Of a stretch of DNA of 64,000 bases, positions 24,913 to 33,848 are shown piece by piece. Origin of the DNA: JBFFMO01 sp041390025 (GTDB taxonomy: Bacteria; Myxococcota_A; Bradymonadia; Bradymonadales; Bradymonadaceae); assembly GCA_041390025.1 (NCBI GenBank), contig JAWKQR010000016.1, positions 61,867-125,866 of the forward strand, in the 5' to 3' direction. Position 1 is the stretch's first letter; each line of letters begins with the position of its first letter. A model generated the notes under the pieces. The model ran no database searches. It worked only from the letters and a program-made list of their open reading frames with translations, and was not told where the DNA came from. The position numbers and the translations under genes are program-made.

Positions 24913-25545
24913 ATGCGCCGTAGTTTGAAGATTCACACACATCATCCCGCCGAAGAAGAATTGGTTGTCGAGTATTTTGCAGATGCAAATCTGCCTACCC
25001 AGTATGGGCACTTCCGGATTTGGGCGTTCACCAACAGCTTCGACGGAAAAGACCACGTCGCACTCGTGTGCGGTGATGTCGACGGGCAAGAAGAAGTCAT
25101 GACCCGTGTGCACTCGGAGTGCGTCACAGGCGACGTGTTCGCCAGTCTCAAGTGCGATTGTGGTGAGCAACTTCACCACGCGATGGAGATGATCGCGAAA
25201 GAAGGACGCGGGATTCTGCTGTACATGCGCCAAGAGGGGCGTGGGATTGGTCTTGCGAACAAGGTCAAGGCCTACGGACTGCAGGACCAGGGGATGGACA
25301 CCGTCGAAGCCAACATTCACCTCGGCTTCGACGACGACATGCGCGACTACCGCGTTGCCGCGGGCATGCTCGACGTGCTCGGCGTGAAGTCCATCAAGTT
25401 GATGACCAACAACCCCAACAAGGTCCAAGGGCTTGAAGACGCTGGCATCCGCATCGCAGGGCGAATGCCGATCAAGATGTTGGCCAACCCTTTCAATACC
25501 AACTACTTGAACGTCAAGAAGAACAAATCGGGGCACTTACTCTAG
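24913..25545 (+). CDS. ribA: GTP cyclohydrolase II
   Basis: A single-domain RibA of 210 residues; no DHBP-synthase domain is fused. The start at 24913 has GGAG seven bases ahead. Zinc ligands are in HSECVTGDVFASLKCDCG, the GTP-binding block is RQEGRGIGL, and a MTNNPNKVQGLE strand follows. RibA makes the first riboflavin precursor, 2,5-diamino-6-ribosylamino-4(3H)-pyrimidinone 5'-phosphate. Its last bases overlap the convergent transporter gene. Confidence 0.95.
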   Translation: MRRSLKIHTHHPAEEELVVEYFADANLPTQYGHFRIWAFTNSFDGKDHVALVCGDVDGQEEVMTRVHSECVTGDVFASLKCDCGEQLHHAMEMIAKEGRGILLYMRQEGRGIGLANKVKAYGLQDQGMDTVEANIHLGFDDDMRDYRVAAGMLDVLGVKSIKLMTNNPNKVQGLEDAGIRIAGRMPIKMLANPFNTNYLNVKKNKSGHLL

Positions 25546-26601
25546 GGTGAGTCGGCGGCTTCGTGCCCGCCACAAAATGGCGAGTGTCACCACAAGCCCC
25601 AAGGGCCACATGCCCCACAGGTAGACACGCTGAGCAAGCTCGCTTGCGTTTGGATGTGCTGCCATCACAACGACCGTCGCCGTGTAACCGACGTAGAGCG
25701 TCAACAGGACGGCGCCCTCAAGACGGTCCACCACGTAGCCCGACAGAAAGATCGGCACGCAGATGAACGCCACCGCGATCATCACGGGGATGTCAAAGCG
25801 TGTTGCTTCTGCGGCGACCTGGATTCCGTCCGGTGTCACGACCGCCGACAATCCCAAGACACACAAAATGTTGAACAGGTTGCTCCCGACCACGTTTCCG
25901 ACCGCGATGTCGCGCTCCCCCTTCAACGCCGCAGAGATGCTGGTCACGACTTCCGGCAATGACGTGCCGGCGGCGATGATGGTCAGCGAGATGACGAGCT
26001 CGCTCAGGCCTAAGAAACGCGCGATTTCGACCGCGCCGTCCACGACCCAACGCGCGCCGAGCACCAGAAGACCCAAGCCCACGATGAGGTTTAACGCCGA
26101 CTTCCACCACGGCTCCGGGGTGACGTCTTCTTCGCGCACGGTAGAGGCTTGTTTGCGAGACTGCACAACCACCCAAACCGTGTAGATCACCGCGGCGATA
26201 AAAAACAGCGCGCCGTCGAGTCGTCCCAACACTCCATCCATCGCAAAAAGCGGCAACGCCAAGGACACGACGACAAGCAAGGGGATCTCGAGCCGGATCA
26301 AGCTGCTCTGCACCGCCAACGGTGTGATCAGGGCAGACAAACCGAGGATCGCCAACACGTTGAAGATGTTGGAGCCCACCACATTTCCTACCGCGACGTC
26401 ACCGCTGTGGTGCAGCGCGCCGTTGACACTCACTGCAAGCTCGGGGGCGCTCGTACCAAAGGCAACGACCGTGAGCCCGATTACCAAGGACGAGATGCCA
26501 AAGGACCGAGCCAGGCTTGAGGCCCCTTGGACCAAACGATCACCACCAAAACTAGAAGAGCAATACCCGCGACAAACCACACAAAGGGACACGAGTGACA
26601 T
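25537..26601 (-). CDS. calcium/sodium antiporter (CaCA/YrbG family), N-terminus damaged by compensating indels
   Basis: About 354 residues with ten or so membrane helices in two inverted halves. The alpha-repeat motifs are GTSAPELAVS (first half) and GTSLPEVVTSI (second half), each followed by VGNVVGSN.FN. These are the ion-binding signatures of K+-independent Na+/Ca2+ or H+/Ca2+ exchangers. The first 25 residues read as nonsense in the present frame (SLCVVCRGYCSSSF). In the next frame they read SFVWFVAGIALLVLGGD, a proper first helix. Removing a C from the run near 26588 and adding a G near 26547 restores it. This pair of shifts suggests sequence error. Confidence 0.85.
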   Translation of the reverse strand: MSLVSLCVVCRGYCSSSFGGDRLVQGASSLARSFGISSLVIGLTVVAFGTSAPELAVSVNGALHHSGDVAVGNVVGSNIFNVLAILGLSALITPLAVQSSLIRLEIPLLVVVSLALPLFAMDGVLGRLDGALFFIAAVIYTVWVVVQSRKQASTVREEDVTPEPWWKSALNLIVGLGLLVLGARWVVDGAVEIARFLGLSELVISLTIIAAGTSLPEVVTSISAALKGERDIAVGNVVGSNLFNILCVLGLSAVVTPDGIQVAAEATRFDIPVMIAVAFICVPIFLSGYVVDRLEGAVLLTLYVGYTATVVVMAAHPNASELAQRVYLWGMWPLGLVVTLAILWRARSRRLTLE

Positions 26602-26673
26602 TGAGAGCGCCTGGAGATAACCCGAGGATACGGGATAGCGGCTCAAGATGGGTGCCGCTGGGCGGGAGTCAAG

Positions 26674-27093
26674 CTAGTTCGTGCGCGCCTTTTGGTCCAA
26701 ACCGCGTGCTCGTTTGACAAGATCGACGAATTCCTTGCGTCGCGCATCCTTACCGACGTTGGGTTGTGCGACCTCTAGAATGAGGTCGTAGGTCAGGTCA
26801 TCGGCGTATTTGCTGCGCCGCAGGATCTCTGCGAAACCAGCAACGGCCACCGCAAACTGGAAGTCACCACTGGCATTGCTCCACGGTGGGTCGGATGGCG
26901 TTGACGGACAGGGGAAACTTGGATTCCGAGGCGTTGTCGGCTTCGGGAAGCTTGTGACGGACACGCACCGTCGCGAACGAGGCGGGCTCGCTGCTCTTGA
27001 GTTTGACCTCGTACAACGCGGTAACGGTGTGACCCGCGCCCATTTCGCCGGCGTCGACCTTGTCGTTGCGGAAGTCTTTGTCGGCAATGTCAC
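26674..27093 (-). CDS. C-terminal piece of the YfbK-type vWA lipoprotein
   Basis: Only the part from about 26885 to the stop is real coding. It reads WSNASGDFQFAVAVAGFAEILRR and ends LVKRARGLDQKART, the conserved DUF3520 end of the YfbK family. It joins the piece at 26864-28585 if one C is added to the CC at 26885-26886 (coding strand). The upstream remainder overlaps the real gene in another frame and is spurious. Confidence 0.75.
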   Translation of the reverse strand: MTLPTKTSATTRSTPAKWARVTPLPRCTRSNSRAASPPRSRRCVSVTSFPKPTTPRNPSFPCPSTPSDPPWSNASGDFQFAVAVAGFAEILRRSKYADDLTYDLILEVAQPNVGKDARRKEFVDLVKRARGLDQKARTN

Positions 27094-28585
27094 GATTTTC
27101 GTAGCCGATTAAGCGATAAGCCGAGACCAACGTCTCATCAAACTCGACCTGAATCTTGACGTCTTTGGCGACGACCTGCAGCGTCCCATCGAGCTGTTCG
27201 CCGAAGATGCGTTTCGCTTCCTTCATGTCGTCGATGTAGTAGTAGTTGCCGTTTCCTTTGTTGGCCAACTGCTCCATCATCTCGTCTTTGTAGTTCCCCA
27301 TCCCAAAACCGATCGTGGACAAGGTGACCCCTTTGGCGACGTGAGATTCGATGCGTTTAAGGATCTCGTCATGCCCCGTTCGTCCAACGTTGGCATCCCC
27401 ATCCGAGAGCACGATCACGCGGCTGACGTGCCCAGGTGACACTTGCTTTTCGGCCAACGTGTATGCGAGCGCTAGCCCATCGTCCATCGCGGTCGATCCT
27501 CCCGATTGAAGGGTCTCAAGCGCCGCAAGAATCTTCTCGCGCGATCCGGCCGATGTGGGGCGCAGGATCTCGGCCACGCGGCCTGCGTATGTCGCGATCG
27601 CGACCGTGTCCTCCTCGCGCAGGTTATCGACCAAGTAGGCCAGCGACCGCTTGGCGAGCCCGAGCTTGTCGGGGCTGCTCATCGAACCCGAAACATCGAC
27701 GAGGAACGTCAAGTGAATCGGTTTTCGACCCGCCTTTTCGACCCGTTGTGCCTGCACGCCCACACGCAGCACCTTCGTGTTGGGATCACCGCTAAAGGGG
27801 CTAGGCGCTGCCTCTAGGTGGACCGCGACCGGAGACGACGAAGGCGCGGCGTACCCGTATTTGAAGTAGTTCACAAACTCCTCGACACGCACGGAATCTG
27901 AGGGCGGCAACGCGCCGTCGTTCAACTTGCGCCGAGCGATCGTGTAGCTTCCAGTGTCAACATCGATGGCGAACGTCGAGAATCGGTCCACGGTCGGGTC
28001 CGTAAACGCGTTTGTCTTGTAGTGTGCATACTTCTCGACGCCTGTGGATTCATAGCGCGGCGTTTGGCCGACGGCTGCCCCGCGACCATAACCACCGGCG
28101 CCGCGACCGTAGCCGACGACCATCCCGGAACGCCTGCCGATCTTGGCCCCCGTTCCCTTTCCGCCACCCGTGTCCACCTTCCCCAAACCGCCGATGCGGC
28201 CAAACCCCTGGCCGCCACCTCCACCTTGTCCGGCGCCGCGTAGGCCAAGGCCAGCCGAGCCATTGACCGTGACCTTTGATGTGCGCACAAGGGGTGCGTT
28301 GTCCGCAGCGCCCTTGTTCGCCGAGTGCTTTGTGTCGTTTTGGACGGCGAGTATGCCGGCCTCTTGGACGGTTGCCTGGATGTCGGCGACTTCCTGTTCC
28401 GCCGGTTCCTCGTTTTCGGCCGACTCCTCGACCAAGGTGGGCGCATCACGTTGCGGCGCAGCTGGCACTTTGATCGACACGAATCGATCCTCCACATCTG
28501 TCTGTGGGGAGGTGGCTCGGTCAGGGGTTTGTTCGCAGGCGATAAGCCCGAGCGCAAGGATACTAACAACCAGAGGACGGTTCAT
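26864..28585 (-). CDS. YfbK-type von Willebrand factor A lipoprotein (main piece)
   Basis: The signal ends at lipobox LIAC; GGAGAAGCC precedes the ATG at 28585. After a Gly-rich linker (about 120-180) comes the VWA_N region (FSTFAIDVDTGSYT), then the vWA domain with MIDAS LVDVSGSMSS, TAM Thr and SDGDANVG, and part of DUF3520. MIDAS domains bind divalent metal and a ligand; the YfbK family is surface or envelope bound. The frame is lost near 26885 and the C-terminus continues in the piece at 26674-27093. The start shares an intergenic region with the Get3-like pair. Confidence 0.85.
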   Translation of the reverse strand: MNRPLVVSILALGLIACEQTPDRATSPQTDVEDRFVSIKVPAAPQRDAPTLVEESAENEEPAEQEVADIQATVQEAGILAVQNDTKHSANKGAADNAPLVRTSKVTVNGSAGLGLRGAGQGGGGGQGFGRIGGLGKVDTGGGKGTGAKIGRRSGMVVGYGRGAGGYGRGAAVGQTPRYESTGVEKYAHYKTNAFTDPTVDRFSTFAIDVDTGSYTIARRKLNDGALPPSDSVRVEEFVNYFKYGYAAPSSSPVAVHLEAAPSPFSGDPNTKVLRVGVQAQRVEKAGRKPIHLTFLVDVSGSMSSPDKLGLAKRSLAYLVDNLREEDTVAIATYAGRVAEILRPTSAGSREKILAALETLQSGGSTAMDDGLALAYTLAEKQVSPGHVSRVIVLSDGDANVGRTGHDEILKRIESHVAKGVTLSTIGFGMGNYKDEMMEQLANKGNGNYYYIDDMKEAKRIFGEQLDGTLQVVAKDVKIQVEFDETLVSAYRLIGYENRDIADKDFRNDKVDAGEMGAGHTVTALYEVKLKSSEPASFATVRVRHKLPEADNASESKFPLSVNAIRPTVEQCQW

Positions 28586-28663
28586 TGGCTTCTCCAAAGG
28601 GTTTTGAAAGTTTTCCGCGCGCTTGCCAACTTGACACGCCTGAGCCAATAAAGTTCCCTCCGT

Positions 28664-28732
28664 GGCAGGAAATTGGTCGCGGAAGGCGACTAACGGTTGC
28701 GTCTTGGGCGCGCCAACACTAGATTTCCTGCC
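28664..28732. repeat. perfect 10-bp inverted repeat flanking a divergent promoter
   Basis: GGCAGGAAAT (28664-28673) and ATTTCCTGCC (28723-28732) are exact inverted copies with 49 bases between. The right arm overlaps the -10 of the candidate plus-strand promoter. It may be a paired operator for the divergent vWA and ATPase genes. Confidence 0.5.
28697..28725 (+). promoter_or_regulatory. candidate promoter for the Get3-like ATPase pair
   Basis: TTGCGT (28697-28702), 17 bases, TAGATT (28720-28725). The first gene starts 35 bases further on. Its -10 lies on the right arm of the inverted repeat 28664-28732. Confidence 0.4.
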
Positions 28733-28759
28733 GACAGCCCCTCCCTCGGCGAAAGTTAG

Positions 28760-29701
28760 TTGAACGACGTCAACCTGTACTCAAAACGATTTGTGCTCTT
28801 TTCAGGCAAAGGCGGCGTTGGGAAATCCACCATCGCGTCGGCCTTCGCGCTCTCGTGTGCGCGTCGTGGGGAGCGCACGTTGCTCATCGAGCTGAACACG
28901 CAGGATAAGGTCAGCGCCATGTTCGGCGTCGAAACGGTTGGCACCGACATTGTCGAGATCGAGCCCAACCTCTTCGCCGTCAACGTCACACCAGCCGCTG
29001 CGATGGAGGAGTACGCAGTGATGATGCTGAAGTTGCGCGTGATCTACCGTGCAATCTTCGAGAACCGCATCGTTCGCGCCTTCCTCAAAGCGATCCCGGG
29101 TTTGAACGAATTGGTGATGCTCGGTAAGGCTTACTACCATGTGATCGAGGTCAACAACGGCCGCCACACATGGGATAAGGTCGTGCTTGACGCGCCGGCG
29201 ACCGGCCATGGCATCTTCCTGCTCCAGATCCCCACAGTCATTACGTCCATCCTATCGACCGGCCACATGTTCGAGGAAGCGCAGCGCATCCTCGCCGTCA
29301 TGACCGACCCGGAAGTCACGGCGCTGAATCTTGTGACCTTGGCCGAGGAAATGCCGGTCAACGAAACCGTGATGCTGCATCAACGCATTCGACAGGATAT
29401 CAAGATGCCCATGGGGGTCGTGTTCGCGAACGGACTGTACAGCGAAATGTTCTCGGATGAAGAGCTCGCAATGCTCGATCAAGCCCAACAGACGCAGAGC
29501 GAGCCCGCGGTCTCGCACATGATCGACGCCGCGCGGTTCCGCGTGCAGCGCTCAAGACTTCAGAAGCGCTACCTCGATGAGATCGCCGCGACGATTGATC
29601 TGCCACGTGTCGACGTCCCCTTTGTGTTTGTGCCCCGACTTGATGCAAAGGCGTTGGGCGGGATCGCCGAAGTGCTCGACCAGAAATTGGGGAGCCTATG
29701 A
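28760..29701 (+). CDS. ArsA/Get3-like P-loop ATPase, signature-Lys subunit
   Basis: 313 residues from a TTG start. The deviant Walker A is SGKGGVGKST (about 15-24) with the signature Lys, and a helix-rich half with GNARFRVQRSRLQK-like region follows. The motif LDAPATGHG is the switch II/A-loop (LDTAPTGHT-like) of the ArsA/Get3 group. In eukaryotes Get3 delivers tail-anchored membrane proteins. A close two-gene pair of Get3-like ATPases is known from mycobacteria (Rv3679/Rv3680). The gene overlaps the next by ATGA. Confidence 0.8.
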   Translation: MNDVNLYSKRFVLFSGKGGVGKSTIASAFALSCARRGERTLLIELNTQDKVSAMFGVETVGTDIVEIEPNLFAVNVTPAAAMEEYAVMMLKLRVIYRAIFENRIVRAFLKAIPGLNELVMLGKAYYHVIEVNNGRHTWDKVVLDAPATGHGIFLLQIPTVITSILSTGHMFEEAQRILAVMTDPEVTALNLVTLAEEMPVNETVMLHQRIRQDIKMPMGVVFANGLYSEMFSDEELAMLDQAQQTQSEPAVSHMIDAARFRVQRSRLQKRYLDEIAATIDLPRVDVPFVFVPRLDAKALGGIAEVLDQKLGSL

Positions 29702-30864
29702 ACGCGTTTGCTTCCCTCATCGAAAAGAAACGGGTCGTCGTATGCGTGGGTAGCGGGGGCGTCGGGAAGACGACGACGAGCGCGGTCATTGCGCTGCACG
29801 CTGCCATCGAAGGGCGAAAAGTGTTGGTGCTGACCATCGACCCGGCGCGGCGTTTGGCTAACTCGTTGGGGCTGGACGCACTCGAGAACGAGATGATGCG
29901 GATCCCGCTTGAGCGTTTTCAAGAGATTGGGGTCGAGCCCAAGGGCGAAATGTGGGCGATGATGCTCGACATGAAAGAGTCGTTTGACCGCGTCGTCAAA
30001 CGGTACGCGCCGCCGACAGAACGCGACGCGATCTTGTCCAACCGCATCTATCAGTACTTTTCGACGAGCTTGGCCGGGACGCAAGAGTACGCTGCCGCCG
30101 AACGACTCTACGAACTGTACGAAGAGGGCGGGTTTGACCTGATCGTATTGGACACGCCGCCGACTACCCATGCGCTCGACTTCTTGGAAGCACCGCGGCG
30201 GCTTGAGGAGGCGATCGATAACAAAGCACTGACGTGGTTGTACAAGCCCGGTGTTCTCGCGGGACGCGCGGGACTCGGCGTGTTTTCGGCCGGGACGGCC
30301 TATGTCGCGCGCACGCTCGCGAAGTTCACCGGCGCGGAGCTCCTCGACGAGTTTTCAGTCTTCCTGCGCAACTTCTCGGTGCTCTTTGACGGTCTGCGTC
30401 AGCGCAGCGCGCAAGTGCGGCGCCTGCTCACAAGCACGGAGGCCACATTTGTCGTGGTGACGGCACCCGATGCCCTGACCATCGAAGAGGCAATGATTTT
30501 CTTCCAGAAGCTGGGCAAGGAGCAGGTCCACATCGGTGGCTTCGTGGTCAACCGCGTCCGCACGCCTTGGGTCGAGGAGGATGACCTCAAACGACCTGTC
30601 GTAACCATCGTGGGGGCGCTGGCATCGTCAAAAGGCCATTTCGAGAAGATGTCCCCAGAGCATCTGCGTGAGTTGGCGGGGCGACTGCTGCAAAATGCCC
30701 ACGACTTTGCGGTGTTGTCCCAGGTCGACAACGCCTCGATCGAACGACTCGCCGCCGTGATCCCGCCGCGCATCTCGATTCAACGTGTTCCGTTCTTCAG
30801 CACAGACATCCACAGCCTTCGAGGTTTGGATTTGGTGCGTCATGCGATGTTTCGACTGCGTTAG
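29698..30864 (+). CDS. ArsA/Get3-like P-loop ATPase, partner subunit without the signature Lys
   Basis: 388 residues, coupled to the previous gene. The P-loop is GSGGVGKTTT (about 18-27): the position that carries the signature Lys in the partner is Ser. LTIDPARRLANSLG and LDTPPTTHALDFLEAP are typical of this branch. A long C-terminal region contains a helical bundle and ends in Arg-rich residues. Since the intersubunit Lys is on one chain only, an asymmetric heterodimer is likely. The pair could insert or escort membrane proteins, or handle another cargo; the sequence does not decide. Confidence 0.8.
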   Translation: MNAFASLIEKKRVVVCVGSGGVGKTTTSAVIALHAAIEGRKVLVLTIDPARRLANSLGLDALENEMMRIPLERFQEIGVEPKGEMWAMMLDMKESFDRVVKRYAPPTERDAILSNRIYQYFSTSLAGTQEYAAAERLYELYEEGGFDLIVLDTPPTTHALDFLEAPRRLEEAIDNKALTWLYKPGVLAGRAGLGVFSAGTAYVARTLAKFTGAELLDEFSVFLRNFSVLFDGLRQRSAQVRRLLTSTEATFVVVTAPDALTIEEAMIFFQKLGKEQVHIGGFVVNRVRTPWVEEDDLKRPVVTIVGALASSKGHFEKMSPEHLRELAGRLLQNAHDFAVLSQVDNASIERLAAVIPPRISIQRVPFFSTDIHSLRGLDLVRHAMFRLR

Positions 30865-30876
30865 CGTTGGGACCGC

Positions 30877-30906
30877 TTTACAAGAGCTCTGCGCCGTTCC
30901 TATACT
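30877..30906 (+). promoter_or_regulatory. candidate promoter for the PEGA/SpoIID genes
   Basis: TTTACA (30877-30882), 18 bases, TATACT (30901-30906). Each hexamer is one base from consensus. It precedes the ATG at 30943 by 36 bases. Confidence 0.55.
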
Positions 30907-30942
30907 GCCATTCTTATCCGCCCTTGCTGTGATAACGGGCCC

Positions 30943-32058
30943 ATGTATCGATTTTTATTCATCTTTTCGCTGTTCTTCCTGCTTGTGTCGCCCAAGGTGT
31001 TCGCAGAACAACCTGTGTCGGTTGCGATTTTGAACCTTGAAGGTGACAACGTCGACAAAGAGCTCGTGACCACCTTGAGCTCGATTGTGCGCCACGAGGC
31101 GCAACAGATTGATCGCTACCAAGTGGTCAACAAGTTCGAGATCAATTTCCAAGATGTGCTGCTCGTACTCGGGTGCGACGCAGAGAGCACGCCGTGCCTG
31201 AAACAAGCGGCCGAGCAAGTCAACGCTCAGGTCTTGATCTTTGGCAGAATCGCGCGAAAAAACACGACATACCAACTGAGCCTCAACCTGTTCGACTCCC
31301 GTTCTGGGAAGATGTTGAACAAGCTGTCACGCACCATCAACGCCCGTGACGAAGACCCTGTGGTGCTCTTGCGAAAAGAGATTGAGGGATTCTTCTCGAA
31401 AGAGCGCGCCGTGCCCACCACCCGCTTGCAGATTGGCTCGAACGTCTCGGACGCACGGATTTTGATCGAGGACACGTTTGTTGGAAACGTGCCATTGGAG
31501 CGTAAGGGGCTGCCGCCCGGCCGCTACAAGATTGAGGTCAACCACCCTGACTACGTCAGTTGGGAGACCGTCGTGGAGCTCAAAGAGGGTTCGGACATTA
31601 ACCTTTGGGCGCCGCTCAAGCGGGCCTCCGACGCGGTCGTGGACACGAACGTGACCCAAATCAACACAGACGACCAAAATCCCACCCTCGTGACCACACC
31701 GCAGATCAGCGACGGCGTCGGGCAGGAGCGTGTCTCGTCGACGAACTGGGGCGCATGGAGTGCGATTGGTGTGGGGAGCGTGGCGTTGGCCGGGTCCGGC
31801 GTCTTTGCCTATCTGATGGGAGGCGTCGAGGACGACCTCGCCGCGGAGTCCGCGCAACGTACTCTGACCGCCGACCGTTACAACGAGCTCAACGACCGCG
31901 GCGAGAGTTATCAATTGACGCACCGAGTCCTGCTTGGCGTGGGTGCCGCATGCGTCGTCGGTGGCGTGATTTGGCTCATTGCGGAGCCCGGCGGCGAGAC
32001 CGCGACCGCTTCGGTAGGAATTACGCCTGGCGGCGTCGCCGGCACTTTGACTTGGTGA
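30943..32058 (+). CDS. PEGA-domain exported protein
   Basis: 371 residues with a signal peptide ending KVFA. Residues ~22-160 look like a Curli/FlgO-type nucleotide-free alpha/beta domain (VAILNLEGDNVDKEL, IGSNVSDARILIEDTF); this is the type often seen ahead of PEGA modules. A PEGA segment (about 165-225) follows with ILIEDTFVGNVPLERKGLPPGRY. Two C-terminal hydrophobic helices (about 275-290 and 330-345) suggest anchoring. It probably acts at the envelope, next to the cell-wall protein encoded downstream. Confidence 0.75.
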   Translation: MYRFLFIFSLFFLLVSPKVFAEQPVSVAILNLEGDNVDKELVTTLSSIVRHEAQQIDRYQVVNKFEINFQDVLLVLGCDAESTPCLKQAAEQVNAQVLIFGRIARKNTTYQLSLNLFDSRSGKMLNKLSRTINARDEDPVVLLRKEIEGFFSKERAVPTTRLQIGSNVSDARILIEDTFVGNVPLERKGLPPGRYKIEVNHPDYVSWETVVELKEGSDINLWAPLKRASDAVVDTNVTQINTDDQNPTLVTTPQISDGVGQERVSSTNWGAWSAIGVGSVALAGSGVFAYLMGGVEDDLAAESAQRTLTADRYNELNDRGESYQLTHRVLLGVGAACVVGGVIWLIAEPGGETATASVGITPGGVAGTLTW

Positions 32059-32075
32059 CATTCAGCGAGACCGTC

Positions 32076-33743
32076 ATGGATGACCGTCACGTCCCCTACA
32101 TCCTGCTTCTCCTGCTTCTGTGGGCGATACCTGCTCAGTCTCAAGAGCTGAGTTCTTCGGATCGGCTCGCGCTTCTGTACGCCCCGCAGCTCAATTTCAC
32201 GCGCGATGGCGACCCCATTATCCGTGTGGGCATCGTCGAGGGACGCAATTCGGTGAAGTTTACGACCGACCGCGCGTTCCGCGTGCTTCCGGCCGACGAG
32301 GGCGGACCCGAGTTTCGCTTTGCAGCCGGACGCTCGTGTGAGGTCAGAGCGACAGATTCCAAGCCCGGCACGTACCGTCACTTGGTCGTCGTGAATCGTC
32401 TGCCCATCGCAGAGCGCAACACCCTTGAGAAGCTCAAGCAGACATGGTTGCAGCGCGGTTATGTGCCCGAGATGCTCGAGGTCGGAGGCTTGTTCGCGGT
32501 GCGCGGCAAAGTCTTCGATTCTCGCACCACCTTGGTCACGGTGCATTCGACGAAAAATCGCGCCGAGGCCGAGAAACTCAAGCGCAAATTGGAGGCTGAG
32601 TTTGGCATCGAAGCCACGCTCCACAGCGAAATCTCGACGTTCCCTTCGAACACCATCACGTTGACTTGCGACGGGAGCGACGCGTCGGTTGTCACACGGG
32701 ACGCGCTGTGGATCGCACCCATGCAGGGCGAGGAGTACAAGATTCGCTACACCATCCCTCAGGTCGAAAAGTCCTACGGCAGCGGATTCGAAACCCGACA
32801 ATTCACCGGCTCGCTCATCTTCGCGCCCGACAACGCCGGCAAATTGGTCGCAATGACCTCCGTGGGGGCCGAGAAGCTGCTCAAAGGCGTCGTGCCGGCC
32901 GAAATGTTCGCCAGCGCGCACGAAGAAGCGCTCAAGGCTCAGGCGGTCGCGGCCAGAAACGAGATTTTCGCGTCGATCGGCGTCCGAAATCTTGCCGAGC
33001 CGTACATGCTTCGCTCTGACGTGATGGACCAAGTCTACGCGGGGATCGGTGCCGAAGACGCACGAACAAGCAAGGCCGTGGACGCCACGCGCGGCATTGT
33101 CATGTTTTACGGAAAGAAGATCATCGAGGCGGTCTACAGCTCAAACGCAGGTGGCTTCACAGAAAACAACGAAAACGTGTGGGACATGGAACCGCGGCCG
33201 TGGCTTCGTGGAAAACCCGACGCCCTCGAAAAGGTCCCGGCGCGATTCGCCGACGGAATCTCGGACGCCGAAGTCTCGGACTTCCTCAAAAACGCCTACG
33301 ATTCGCCGAGCAAGAGTGCCCCGGTCTCAAGCAACAAGCTCTTTCGTTGGTCCAAGACCGTCACCATCGACGCCGCCAACAAGTGGCTGACCGAGAATGG
33401 ACGCAAGGTTGGACGCATCAAAGACGTTCGTGTCCTCTCTCGCGGCATCAGCGGACGCGTGAAGCAGCTCGAGATCGTGGGTGACCAAGGCAAGACCATC
33501 GTGGAGCGAGAGCTCAACGCAAGGCGTCTTTTTGGAGGGCTTCGAAGCGGATTGTTCACCATGCAAATGGACAAAGACAGCAAGGGGTACGTCTCTTCGT
33601 TCGTGTTTGAGGGGGCCGGATTTGGCCACGGGGTTGGCATGTGCCAGACCGGCGCGATCGGTTTGGCGACACGCGGAAGCACATTTCGCGACATTCTTTC
33701 GCATTACTACGAGGGAATCACCATCGAGCGACTATACGAGTAG
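32076..33743 (+). CDS. SpoIID/LytB-domain protein with SPOR-like segment
   Basis: 555 residues, signal peptide ending PAQS. It has a SPOR-like segment (about 160-200: VTVHSTKNRAEAEKLKRKL) and a SpoIID domain in the C-terminal half. SpoIID markers are VVPAEMFASAHEEALKAQAVAARN and, near the end, GFGHGVGMCQTGA. SpoIID is a lytic transglycosylase or amidase enhancer for peptidoglycan remodelling; SPOR binds stripped glycan strands. The start at 32076 is 17 bases after the PEGA gene. Confidence 0.85.
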   Translation: MDDRHVPYILLLLLLWAIPAQSQELSSSDRLALLYAPQLNFTRDGDPIIRVGIVEGRNSVKFTTDRAFRVLPADEGGPEFRFAAGRSCEVRATDSKPGTYRHLVVVNRLPIAERNTLEKLKQTWLQRGYVPEMLEVGGLFAVRGKVFDSRTTLVTVHSTKNRAEAEKLKRKLEAEFGIEATLHSEISTFPSNTITLTCDGSDASVVTRDALWIAPMQGEEYKIRYTIPQVEKSYGSGFETRQFTGSLIFAPDNAGKLVAMTSVGAEKLLKGVVPAEMFASAHEEALKAQAVAARNEIFASIGVRNLAEPYMLRSDVMDQVYAGIGAEDARTSKAVDATRGIVMFYGKKIIEAVYSSNAGGFTENNENVWDMEPRPWLRGKPDALEKVPARFADGISDAEVSDFLKNAYDSPSKSAPVSSNKLFRWSKTVTIDAANKWLTENGRKVGRIKDVRVLSRGISGRVKQLEIVGDQGKTIVERELNARRLFGGLRSGLFTMQMDKDSKGYVSSFVFEGAGFGHGVGMCQTGAIGLATRGSTFRDILSHYYEGITIERLYE

Positions 33744-33796
33744 GATACTTGTGAGTTAGGCTTACTCATCAAATGCCTTGTAGTGCGCTCGAATTC

Positions 33797-33825
33797 TTGC
33801 CGGTCAGGGATCGGTGTGCTAACAA
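33797..33825 (+). promoter_or_regulatory. candidate promoter for the PP2C operon
   Basis: TTGCCG (33797-33802), 17 bases, TAACAA (33820-33825). It is 24 bases ahead of the ATG at 33849. Weak -10 match. Confidence 0.35.
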
Positions 33826-33848
33826 TTTGACGTGAAACAACCATCAGA

